Source of the DNA: an uncultured Lachnospiraceae bacterium
GTDB lineage: Bacteria; Bacillota; Clostridia; Lachnospirales; Lachnospiraceae
Direction: 5' to 3'
DNA: 7,853 bases
Assembly: GCA_910589105.1 (NCBI GenBank)
Contig: CAJUST010000039.1
Coordinates: 5,136-12,988 of the forward strand
The notes beneath the pieces are model-generated. The model saw only the letters and a program-made list of their open reading frames with translations, was not told the origin of the DNA and made no database searches. A program made the position numbers and the translations under genes. Shown piece by piece: positions 1-6,962 of the stretch (position 1 is the first letter of the stretch; each line of letters starts with the position of its first letter).

Positions 1-66
1 TTCCAGTATATGCGGGTATTGAACATGAATAACACAGTGGTGGAGCTGAATATCAGAAAAAATTAG
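1..66 (+). CDS. C-terminal end of an upstream gene, possibly an HATPase domain
   Basis: The frame is open from base 1 to a TAG at 64-66 and encodes the last 21 residues of a protein that starts outside the window. The peptide contains YMRVLNMNNTVVELNI. This resembles the last beta strand of anti-sigma-type HATPase domains, and in particular the tail of the transporter-ATPase fusion downstream, which ends in YQRTFGMNTIQIYI. Both share the spaced Y, R and MN positions. A second fusion or a stand-alone ATPase may therefore lie just upstream. The match is short, so the gene identity is only a suggestion; another protein ending in a similar strand cannot be excluded. Confidence 0.45.
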   Translation, partial: FQYMRVLNMNNTVVELNIRKN

Positions 67-206
67 GATTTATCCCTAAATAAATATTAATTGTCCCGAA
101 AAATACAGTTTGGGAAAATATTTTGTTAATATGATATGGAGCATTTAAAGGCGCTTTTGACGCCATGGTTTTATGAAATGATAGTGAAAGAAAGGAGAAA
201 AACAAT

Positions 207-788
207 ATGAAAAAACCGGTTTTTACAGGATTATCTCATGTATGTATTTTTGTGGATGATGTGATGGAGGCGTTTCAATATTATGAGAGGATTTTGGGCG
301 CTGTTCCTAACCAGCATATTCCCCATTGGAAGAACAAAGGTTTTTTCCAGGCGGGAGGTTTTATAAAAGAAGCAGAAGAAGGGGATGTTTCTATTGGCTT
401 TATGGATGTGCCGGGAACAAAGTTTACCATTGAACTGATGTGCTACCATAATCCTAAGGGCCGCCAGGAACCCGTGATTTTTAAAGCCAATGATATTAGC
501 GGAGCCAGACATGTGGCGTTGAAAGTCATCAATATTGAGGAGGCTTTTGAATACATAAAGGCGCAGCCGGACGTAACTTTAATTAATACAACAGAGGATT
601 ATAAGGTTTACCAGATCAGCAAGACAATGCCGTCAGATTTTCATTATTTTGATGAAGCCAAAGAAAAGGATGCCCAGGGCAAGCAGAAAGCGGCGGATAT
701 TTTGGGCAATACCAAATATTTTTACTTTATTGATAAGTATGGCTTGCAATGGGAGTTTGAGCAGGGACACACAGATATTGGAGATTAA
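207..788 (+). CDS. VOC-fold (glyoxalase/dioxygenase superfamily) metalloprotein
   Basis: A 193-residue soluble protein with two vicinal-oxygen-chelate modules. Module one opens with LSHVCIFVDD and carries His11 and Glu76 (in TIELMCY). Module two carries His102 (GARHVALKV) and Glu183 (in DKYGLQWEFEQGH). These four residues sit where VOC enzymes bind their divalent metal, so the site looks intact. Family members include glyoxalase I, extradiol dioxygenases, epimerases and fosfomycin or bleomycin resistance proteins; the sequence does not tell which reaction applies. A strong AAAGGAG (191-197) lies 9 bases before the ATG and fixes the start. The STAS gene follows after 12 bases with its ribosome binding site overlapping this stop codon, so both are probably co-transcribed. 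That places the protein in, or at the head of, the signalling operon, perhaps acting on the same small molecule as the GH3 enzyme (inference). Confidence 0.85.
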   Translation: MKKPVFTGLSHVCIFVDDVMEAFQYYERILGAVPNQHIPHWKNKGFFQAGGFIKEAEEGDVSIGFMDVPGTKFTIELMCYHNPKGRQEPVIFKANDISGARHVALKVINIEEAFEYIKAQPDVTLINTTEDYKVYQISKTMPSDFHYFDEAKEKDAQGKQKAADILGNTKYFYFIDKYGLQWEFEQGHTDIGD

Positions 789-800
789 GGGGAGACGAAT

Positions 801-1100
801 ATGAAGATCACAGAGAAATCAAATGGAAACCATTTATGTATTTCCCTGGAGGGAAGGTTAGATACGACAACGGCGCCAGAGCTTGAGAAGGTTCTGTCTG
901 GCAGTCTGGAGGGAGTAACGGAACTGACCTTTGACATGGGCGCGCTTGACTATCTGTCGTCGGCGGGGCTGCGTATTCTTCTGGGTACACAGAAGCGGAT
1001 GAACAAGCAGGGAAGCATGAAAGTTGTGAAGGTAAATGAGACGATTATGGAGATCTTTGAAGTAACCGGATTTGCCGATATCCTTACGATAGAGCCGTAA
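801..1100 (+). CDS. STAS-domain anti-sigma factor antagonist (SpoIIAA/RsbV-like)
   Basis: A 99-residue single-domain protein of the usual length for stand-alone STAS antagonists. The start (GNHLCISLEGRLDTTTAPELEK), the central strand ELTFDMGALDYLSSAGLRILL and the C-terminal helix IMEIFEVTGFADILTI follow the family pattern. The Ser53-Ser54 pair before Ala-Gly-Leu sits at the phosphorylation site; in the family the serine is phosphorylated by an HATPase kinase and dephosphorylated by a SpoIIE/RsbU phosphatase. Both enzyme types are encoded downstream in the same operon, supporting a partner-switch role in the cytoplasm. The ribosome binding site AAGGGGAG (787-794) overlaps the upstream stop codon. 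Which partner it binds (the stand-alone ATPase, the ATPase domain on the transporter, or both) cannot be told from sequence. Confidence 0.92.
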   Translation: MKITEKSNGNHLCISLEGRLDTTTAPELEKVLSGSLEGVTELTFDMGALDYLSSAGLRILLGTQKRMNKQGSMKVVKVNETIMEIFEVTGFADILTIEP

Positions 1101-1143
1101 GTTTAGATGTGTTTGGGAATGCTATTATGAGAAATGAGAGTGT

Positions 1144-2928
1144 ATGAGCGAGCAGATATTTTCCGTTTCACTGGAGCAGAATGAGCAGTTTCTAAAAAAG
1201 GCATATAGAAAGGCATTGATTCCTTGTATGTTATCTATTTTAAGCGGTAATATTAATATTCTTGCAGATGGCATCCTTGTCGGGCAGAGGCTCGGAACGG
1301 ATGCCTTAGCTGCGATTAATTTTAGTTTACCGGTCTACCTTGTCTTGTGTATTGCAGGTTCTTTTATTGTTTCGGGAACTGCCATCTGCGCGGCGGAGGC
1401 GATTGGCAATAATCAGGCAGGGAAGGCGAAAGAACTTTACAAGATGTCGGTTTTCTGGTGTGCGCTTATTTCAGCAGTGGTTACGGCGGCCGGCCTTTTG
1501 TGCCTAAAACCTCTGACTGGCCTATTGTGTTCTGAGGAGGCGGTAGCGCCTCTGGTAATGGAGTATGCCGGCGTGACCCTTGCCGGGACATTGCCGAAAA
1601 TCTTGATTTACATTCCCTTCTGGTATCTTAGGCTGGATGGGAGGAACCGGCAGACCGCATGGATGATGCTTGTGATGGGATTGGGAAATGTCATGCTGGA
1701 CGTGTTGTTTTTGTATGTCTTTGACATGGGCGTATTTGGGGCTGCGCTTGCCAGTGTTGTGGCAACGGCGGTCTCATGCCTGTTGGGCTTCGTCTGGCTG
1801 TGCGACAAAAAGAGCGGCTTTTCTTTGGGCATGAGTATTAGCTGCAAGGACATTTCTTTCCTGCGCATTGCCAAGGCGGGCAGCCCGTCCGCCTTGAATA
1901 ATTTGTTTCAGACACTGCGTGTAATGACCGTAAATATGTTGCTTCTGCAAAATGGCGGAAGCGGATTGGTAGCAGCATTTACGGCGGTGAACTGTGTTGG
2001 CGCATTTGAGGAGAGCGTTACTGGAGGCGTGCCGCAGGCAGCGTCCGCAATGCTGGGCATTTACAGCGGAGAGCATGACAATAAGAGCGCATGTCTGCTG
2101 CTGGCAAGGCAGGTAAAAAGCGGCATTCCTTATTGTGTGTTATTTTCCATTATGATTCTTGTTGGGGCAGATTTCATTTCGGGGGCATATGGGCTGACGG
2201 AATCATTGAGATTTGCCTTTTTGTGTATGTCATTTGGCATGATTCCCGCACTGTGTAATTGTATTTTGTCGGGATACTATAATGTGTCGGGATATCCCAT
2301 GTGGGCAAATGCAATTATTTTGCTGCGCGTGTTTGCTATGCCGTGCGCAAGCCTGTTTGCGCTTTGTCAGCAAAACGGCAATCCATGGTGGTTTTTATTT
2401 ACAGGAGAAGTCCTCACGCTGCTTGTCTGGTTTGTGGCGACAGGCGCGCGCCATCATTTCCACAGGCGTTGCTCCCGTTTCTTGTTGATGGATCGTGCGT
2501 TGGAGGAGACCGGCCGGGTTATTAATTTTTCTGTCAGGGGCATGGAGGAGGCTATTTGCGATGCCAGCAGTAAAATTACGGTATTCTGTGAGGAAAACGG
2601 CATGATTCCCGGACAGGTCATGCGCGTAAGTTTGGCGATGGAAGAAATGATGACGTTGATTTTGTCTGTTAATCGGGAAAACGGCGTGGAATTTGACCTC
2701 CGGGTGTATTCTCTGGAGGGCGTTATCGGCATCCGCATCCGTTACAGCGGCATAGAGTTCAATCCATTCTGCCGCACAGAAGGCAAAGGGCAGATGAGTG
2801 ACGAGGCGCTGGAGAAGGATGCGGGGATTGATGATATGTACTTGGGCATCCGCATGATTGAGGATATGGTGGAGGAGGCAATATACCAGCGGACGTTTGG
2901 CATGAATACGATTCAGATTTACATATGA
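1144..2928 (+). CDS. MATE-family transporter fused to a degenerate anti-sigma-type HATPase domain
   Basis: A 594-residue protein. Residues about 20-440 form a multi-spanning MATE transporter. The signature ILADGILVGQRLGTDALAAIN lies at 39-59, and GLGNVMLDVLFLYVFDMGVFGAALAS at 179-204 is a typical MATE loop and helix. MATE proteins export organic cations, drugs or metabolites using Na+ or H+ gradients. Residues about 450-594 form an added cytoplasmic RsbW/SpoIIAB-like HATPase domain. It lacks key nucleotide-binding residues: the N-box Asn is Leu505 (after Glu500-Glu501), the Asp of the DxG motif is Tyr534 (Tyr-Ser-Gly), and the GGLG box is reduced to MYLG (565-568). It may therefore be a docking or regulatory domain, not a kinase. 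The ribosome binding site is weak (GAGAG just upstream). A six-codon reading frame (1127-1147) overlaps the start as ATGA and may couple translation. The GH3 gene begins 18 bases after the stop. The substrate is unknown. Confidence 0.9.
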   Translation: MSEQIFSVSLEQNEQFLKKAYRKALIPCMLSILSGNINILADGILVGQRLGTDALAAINFSLPVYLVLCIAGSFIVSGTAICAAEAIGNNQAGKAKELYKMSVFWCALISAVVTAAGLLCLKPLTGLLCSEEAVAPLVMEYAGVTLAGTLPKILIYIPFWYLRLDGRNRQTAWMMLVMGLGNVMLDVLFLYVFDMGVFGAALASVVATAVSCLLGFVWLCDKKSGFSLGMSISCKDISFLRIAKAGSPSALNNLFQTLRVMTVNMLLLQNGGSGLVAAFTAVNCVGAFEESVTGGVPQAASAMLGIYSGEHDNKSACLLLARQVKSGIPYCVLFSIMILVGADFISGAYGLTESLRFAFLCMSFGMIPALCNCILSGYYNVSGYPMWANAIILLRVFAMPCASLFALCQQNGNPWWFLFTGEVLTLLVWFVATGARHHFHRRCSRFLLMDRALEETGRVINFSVRGMEEAICDASSKITVFCEENGMIPGQVMRVSLAMEEMMTLILSVNRENGVEFDLRVYSLEGVIGIRIRYSGIEFNPFCRTEGKGQMSDEALEKDAGIDDMYLGIRMIEDMVEEAIYQRTFGMNTIQIYI

Positions 2929-2946
2929 CAGGAGACAGAGGAAAGT

Positions 2947-4623
2947 ATGAAAACCAATTATGGAAAACTGGGGCAGGAATCTATGGATTCACTTAGGGAT
3001 ACTTCAAAACGGTCAGCCGAGGTGCAAATGCAGTTGCTCGCTGAACTCATGCGCCGCAACCGTGAAACGGTATATGGAAAGAAATATGGTTTTGGGACGA
3101 TTCAGACTGTCTGGGAATTCCAGAAAAAAGCGCCGCTTTGTGTATATGGGGATTACGAGGATTATATTCTGCGGATGATTGCAGGTGAGGAAAAGGTCCT
3201 GACAGAAGAACCGGCTGTTTATTATTGCATCAGTTCCGGCACTACTGGGGATGCGAAGTATCTTCCGCTTACGGAGACGGATTTAAAAATTCAGTATAGG
3301 TATGCGTACGGCGTTCCTTTTGGCATGGTCAAAGAGCATTACCGAGATTTGCCGGAATATGAGATATTTGGCAAGATCTTTCAGATAGGGGAGTTTGCAA
3401 AGACCTATATGGAAAATGGGACGATGAACGGCATACGTTCCGGATGTATTTACCAGTGGCTGGACAGAGATGGGCAGTTTGACGCGGAGGATTATTGTGT
3501 GCCTAAGGAAGTTCTATTTCCGGATACGCTTGAGGATTTGCGCTATGTTAAGGTGCGGTTCGCATTGGCAGAGCCGGATCTTCGCGCCATTCATGGCGTT
3601 TTTGTTAATCGGGTAGCAGGAGTTTTGGAGTATATCTGGCGAAATTGGGAAATGCTGCTGAAGGATATGGAGCATGGGAGAGTAGATGAATGTGTGAGCC
3701 TAAGCCCAAGGTGGCGGGAGTATGTAGAGCGAAAACGGCCGCCTAATCCTTTACGGGCAGCGCAACTGCGTCTTCTTTCCCATGAGACGCTGCGTGAAGG
3801 CATCATTAAGAAGATTTGGCCAAAGGTTCGGTATGCGCTGGCAATTGGCGGGGAATCGTTTGCTTATTATACAGAAAAGATTCGAGAATATGCGGGGGAC
3901 ATTCCCATACATCCTTATGCCTATGCGGCTTCTGAGGGGATTTTTGGCGTTGCGGAGAAGATGGATCAGACAAATCGTTATATTCTCTTTCCAGAGGCGG
4001 GGTTTTTTGAGTTTCTGCCGCTAAATGAGGGGCAAATGGAAGAAAAACGGCCTTTATTTATGTGGGAGGTCGGTATCGGGGAGCGGTACGAGCTTGTGTT
4101 TACAAACCATTCTGGACTGTATCGTTATTGTATGCAAGATGTGATAGAGGTCGTTGGCTGGTATGGGCAGGCTCCTATCGTGCAGTTTTGCTACCGTAAA
4201 AATCAAGTGATCAATCTTGCAGGGGAAAAGAGCAATCAAGAGCAGCTTGCGGAGGCCGTCAGGCAATTTGCGTTCCGTGCGCGCTGTGAGATGATGGGGT
4301 ATTGCGTGCAGGAGGATATGTCAGGCGCATTGCCGCGGTATCAGTTTTATTTGGAATGCTCGAAGCTTCATATTTCAGGCGCAGAAGACATTTTAGATGA
4401 CTGTCTGTGCCGCGTAAATTATGAATATCAGGGCTGCCGGAAGCTGAATGAAATTGGAAAAGTTCGAATTTCTTATCTGCGCGCAGGCAGTTTTGGATGC
4501 TATGAGGAACAGTTGGCGAAGAAGGGTAAGATGACGGGGCAGAACAAGCAGGTGTGCATTTTGGACACTGAGGAGAAGAAGCGGTTTTTTGCTGACAGAA
4601 AGGACTGTTCCCAGCAATTTTGA
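2947..4623 (+). CDS. GH3 auxin-responsive promoter family protein (acyl-adenylate/amide synthetase)
   Basis: A 558-residue protein of normal length for the GH3 family, cytosolic with no signal or membrane segments. GH3 enzymes belong to the adenylate-forming superfamily: they activate a carboxylic acid with ATP and, in plants, join it to an amino acid. Visible motifs are the ATP phosphate loop SSGTTGDAKYLPLT (96-109), the acid-activation motif YAASEG (326-331), the ribose-contacting LYRYCMQDVIEV (391-402, Asp398), and INLAGEKSNQEQL (422-434), which parallels the plant region following the hinge. A C-terminal GKMTGQNK (527-534) may provide the mobile-domain lysine. Bacterial members are widespread but their acid and amine substrates are mostly unknown, so none is proposed. 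Two purine-rich stretches, AGGAG (2930-2934) and AGAGGAAAG (2937-2945), precede the ATG. The position between the transporter and the phosphatase receptor suggests that the product is exported by the transporter or that its synthesis is signal-dependent (inference). Confidence 0.88.
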   Translation: MKTNYGKLGQESMDSLRDTSKRSAEVQMQLLAELMRRNRETVYGKKYGFGTIQTVWEFQKKAPLCVYGDYEDYILRMIAGEEKVLTEEPAVYYCISSGTTGDAKYLPLTETDLKIQYRYAYGVPFGMVKEHYRDLPEYEIFGKIFQIGEFAKTYMENGTMNGIRSGCIYQWLDRDGQFDAEDYCVPKEVLFPDTLEDLRYVKVRFALAEPDLRAIHGVFVNRVAGVLEYIWRNWEMLLKDMEHGRVDECVSLSPRWREYVERKRPPNPLRAAQLRLLSHETLREGIIKKIWPKVRYALAIGGESFAYYTEKIREYAGDIPIHPYAYAASEGIFGVAEKMDQTNRYILFPEAGFFEFLPLNEGQMEEKRPLFMWEVGIGERYELVFTNHSGLYRYCMQDVIEVVGWYGQAPIVQFCYRKNQVINLAGEKSNQEQLAEAVRQFAFRARCEMMGYCVQEDMSGALPRYQFYLECSKLHISGAEDILDDCLCRVNYEYQGCRKLNEIGKVRISYLRAGSFGCYEEQLAKKGKMTGQNKQVCILDTEEKKRFFADRKDCSQQF

Positions 4624-4646
4624 GAAGGTCCTAAGGTCATTATTAT
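4620..4646 (+). promoter_or_regulatory. Possible internal sigma-A promoter before the phosphatase gene
   Basis: TTGAGA (4620-4625) overlaps the GH3 stop codon and is followed by TATTAT (4641-4646). Each box matches five of six consensus bases, but the spacer is only 15 bp, shorter than the preferred 17. It lies in the longest gap inside the operon (77 bases, 4624-4700) and could give the phosphatase and kinase pair its own transcription. No terminator is visible in the gap, so read-through from upstream is also expected. Confidence 0.25.
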
Positions 4647-4700
4647 GCTGGCGTAATACCATATAAGGGTCAGGCGCTGTTTTGGAAAGGAAGACATGAA

Positions 4701-6332
4701 ATGAAAAAAAGGATCACCGGACTTACGGGAAAACTGACGCTTGGCGTTATCATCTTTGGCATTTTGCTGGGGGCGATAATCAGTGTAATTGGATACCGGG
4801 AATTTACGTCTGTGTTAGAGCAGCAGTACAATGACTCGGCTTATGAGATTGCGGAGGCTGCGGCAAAGTGCTTAAATCCAGACAAATTTGAAGAATACTT
4901 GACCACAGGGGAGATGGATGAGGAATATCATGAGATTGAAAAACGGCTGGATGATTTGGTGGACGCCACGGGCACGACATTGATTTATGTTGCGAGGGTT
5001 GATGTTTCAGATTACCGAACGCTTACTTATATTTATGACTCGGTAAATTCGGACACCGGCTTTGACCGCTACCCTCTGGGTTATACGGCGGTTGGCGTGG
5101 ATGAGAAGTATGTGAACAATGTGCGTAATATCATTACCAAAGGCGAGCGCGCCACGGAGTATCTTTATTCTTATTCGGAGGAATCTGGGGCGCATACGAC
5201 GGCAGGCATTGCCATATATGATTCAAAAGGAGAAATTGTGGCAATCCTCGGTGTAGAGAAAGCTATGAAAAGACTGGAAAATGCCCGCAATACTTATGTA
5301 AAAGATGTGCTGCTTGGCGTTCTGGCCGCCGTCTGCCTGTTTCTGTTCGTATATAGCGCGTTTTTGTACCGGGAAATTTTACTTCCAATTCTTGCCGTCA
5401 CAGACGAAGCCAAGCGTTTTGCGGATTCTAATACTCCCTCGGATAAGCTGTCCGCCATTAACAAGAATGATGAAATCGGCGTGTTGGCGAAGGCTGTGGG
5501 TAAGATGGAAACGGATATTGTGGAATATGTAGAAAACCTTACAATGGTCACGGCAGAGAAGGAGCGGATCGGGGCGGAGCTTTCTATTGCCACGCAGATA
5601 CAGGCAGATATGCTGCCCGGAATTTTCCCAGCGTTTCCGGAGAAGCCGGAGTTTGATATCTATGCCACGATGAATCCGGCAAAGGAAGTCGGCGGTGATT
5701 TCTATGATTTCTTTATGGTGGACGCGAGCCATCTGGCGATTGTCATGGCAGATGTCTCAGGAAAAGGCGTGCCGGCGGCGCTGTTTATGGTGATTGGCAA
5801 GACCTTGATTAAGGACCATACCCTTCCGGGCAGGGATTTGGGAGAGGTATTCACAAAGGTCAATGAGCTTTTATGCGAGTCTAATAGTGAAGGGCTGTTT
5901 ATCACTGCCTTTGAGGGCGTGCTTGATCTTGTGAGCGGTGAGTTTATATTTGTCAATGCAGGCCATGAAATTCCGTTTATCTGCAAAAAGGACGGCAGCT
6001 ACGAGCCCTATAAAATCCGCGCAGGTTTTGTGCTTGCCGGCATGGAGGGGATTCAATATAAGTGTGGCGCGATGCAGTTATCTCCCGGTGATCGGCTGTT
6101 TCAGTATACGGACGGCGTGACAGAGGCAATGGATCAAGAAGGCAGGCTCTATGGCATGGAACGTCTGGGAGAAATCCTTGCAAGGAATGCGGAGTTAGAG
6201 CCGATGGAGCTTCTAGGGAAAATCAAAGAAGATATTGATGCTTTTGTGGGCGATGCGCCGCAATTTGACGATATTACTATGTTATGTTTGGAATACAGGG
6301 AAAGGATGCATAATGAAGAAATTGACAGTTGA
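4701..6332 (+). CDS. Membrane receptor phosphatase: Cache-like sensor, HAMP, SpoIIE-type PP2C
   Basis: A 543-residue membrane protein with a domain order seen in RsbU/RsbP-like receptors. A short cytoplasmic start is followed by a membrane helix at about 12-32, an extracellular region at about 33-200 that looks like a Cache-type ligand sensor (DKFEEYLTTGEMDEEYHEIE at 61-80; AGIAIYDSKGEIVAILGVEK at 168-187), a second helix at about 202-223, a HAMP linker at about 224-277, a switch helix AEKERIGAELSIATQIQADM (285-304), and a PP2C phosphatase domain to the end. The metal-site motifs are intact: EVGGDFYDFF (Asp333, Asp336), ADVSGKGVPAALF (Asp351), QYTDGVTEAMD (Asp471) and QFDDIT (Asp523, Asp524). 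Such enzymes dephosphorylate a STAS antagonist; the likely target is the STAS protein of this operon. AAAGGA (4686-4691) lies 9 bases before the ATG. The 3' end overlaps the kinase gene by 20 bases. The ligand is unknown. Confidence 0.92.
   Translation: MKKRITGLTGKLTLGVIIFGILLGAIISVIGYREFTSVLEQQYNDSAYEIAEAAAKCLNPDKFEEYLTTGEMDEEYHEIEKRLDDLVDATGTTLIYVARVDVSDYRTLTYIYDSVNSDTGFDRYPLGYTAVGVDEKYVNNVRNIITKGERATEYLYSYSEESGAHTTAGIAIYDSKGEIVAILGVEKAMKRLENARNTYVKDVLLGVLAAVCLFLFVYSAFLYREILLPILAVTDEAKRFADSNTPSDKLSAINKNDEIGVLAKAVGKMETDIVEYVENLTMVTAEKERIGAELSIATQIQADMLPGIFPAFPEKPEFDIYATMNPAKEVGGDFYDFFMVDASHLAIVMADVSGKGVPAALFMVIGKTLIKDHTLPGRDLGEVFTKVNELLCESNSEGLFITAFEGVLDLVSGEFIFVNAGHEIPFICKKDGSYEPYKIRAGFVLAGMEGIQYKCGAMQLSPGDRLFQYTDGVTEAMDQEGRLYGMERLGEILARNAELEPMELLGKIKEDIDAFVGDAPQFDDITMLCLEYRERMHNEEIDS
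6301..6306 (+). promoter_or_regulatory. Ribosome binding site fixing the start of the ATPase gene
   Basis: AAAGGA lies inside the end of the phosphatase gene, six bases before the ATG at 6313. The same frame is open upstream to an ATG at 6235, but the added residues (hydrophobic, inside the phosphatase coding region) do not belong to an HATPase fold and that ATG has no comparable site. The 6313 start is therefore preferred and implies translational coupling with the phosphatase. Confidence 0.75.
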
Positions 6333-6720
6333 TGCGACAGTAGAAAATATAGAAAAGGTGACGGCATTTGTAAATGAGCAGTTAGAGCAGTTAAATTGTC
6401 CGTTGAAAGCGCAGATGCAGATTGATATTGCCATTGACGAGCTATTTAGCAATATTGCGCGCTATGCCTACAACCCAAAAACAGGTTCGGCGACTGTCCA
6501 TGTTGACGTTTTGCAGGATCCCCTTTCTGTGGTGGTGACGTTTATCGACAATGGCAAGGCTTATGACCCGCTTGCCAGAGAAGACCCTGATGTGGCGCTT
6601 ACGGCGCAAGAGCGGGAAATTGGCGGGCTTGGCGTCTATATGGTGAAGAAGTGCATGGATGAGATTTCTTATGAATACAAGGATGGAAGAAATATTTTGC
6701 GTATTAAGAAAAAAATATAA
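6313..6720 (+). CDS. Stand-alone anti-sigma-factor-type HATPase / serine kinase (RsbW/SpoIIAB-like)
   Basis: A 135-residue cytoplasmic protein, the usual length for this family. The N-box AIDELFSNIARYAY (40-53) has Glu43 and Asn47, the G1 box IDNGKAYDP (78-86) has Asp79 and Gly81, and the G2 box GGLGVYMVKK (104-113) is complete. ATP and magnesium binding should be intact, unlike the related domain on the transporter. Family members phosphorylate their STAS antagonist on serine and sequester a partner, classically a sigma factor, when the antagonist is phosphorylated. The start overlaps the phosphatase gene by 20 bases, which fits balanced production of the opposing kinase and phosphatase. No sigma factor is encoded nearby, so its controlled partner is either encoded elsewhere or is not a sigma factor. 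A hairpin overlaps the stop codon. Confidence 0.92.
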   Translation: MKKLTVDATVENIEKVTAFVNEQLEQLNCPLKAQMQIDIAIDELFSNIARYAYNPKTGSATVHVDVLQDPLSVVVTFIDNGKAYDPLAREDPDVALTAQEREIGGLGVYMVKKCMDEISYEYKDGRNILRIKKKI

Positions 6721-6742
6721 TGAGTTCTTATATTTTCTTTTT
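6706..6742 (+). terminator. A/T-rich hairpin, possible intrinsic terminator of the operon
   Basis: Bases 6706-6720 and 6728-6742 can pair: nine consecutive A-T pairs, one A/C mismatch, then five further pairs including one G-T, around the seven-base loop TGAGTTC. The 5' arm is A-rich and the 3' arm ends in a run of T, as in bidirectional terminators. The stem has no GC core, so its strength is doubtful. It overlaps the stop codon of the ATPase gene and marks the change from dense coding to sparse DNA. Confidence 0.4.
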
Positions 6743-6962
6743 GGGAATCTGAAATCAATGTATCGTTTTCATAATTGACGTTTTTAAAAAATAGATATCC
6801 GAACATTTTGTGAAAGATATGATTTTAATTCTTTAACGCTACGTAACAACTTTTTGATTCCTCCATTTGTTTCAGACACATGAAAAGCGCAATAGATGAA
6901 TGAGCAAAGGCGTTTTTTATTTATTTAAAATATTTTATAAAATTTCAGACAGCTCCATTAAA

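Noticed and set aside
91..135. Promoter for the operon (TTGTCC at 91 with GAAAAT at 114, or TATGAT at 130)
   Set aside because: A promoter is expected in this gap, but no pair of boxes combines good matches with a 16-18 bp spacer, so I could not place it.
150..164. GGCG/CGCC hairpin upstream of the VOC gene as a terminator or riboswitch
   Set aside because: The stem has only four base pairs with a seven-base loop and no T run follows directly; no riboswitch pattern is seen.
6235..6312. Longer start for the HATPase gene at 6235
   Set aside because: The extra 26 residues lie inside the phosphatase gene, do not fit the fold, and the ATG at 6313 has AAAGGA six bases upstream.
6775..6823. TTGACG at 6775 and TATGAT at 6818 as a promoter
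   Set aside because: The two boxes are 37 bp apart, and neither has a matching partner at the proper distance.
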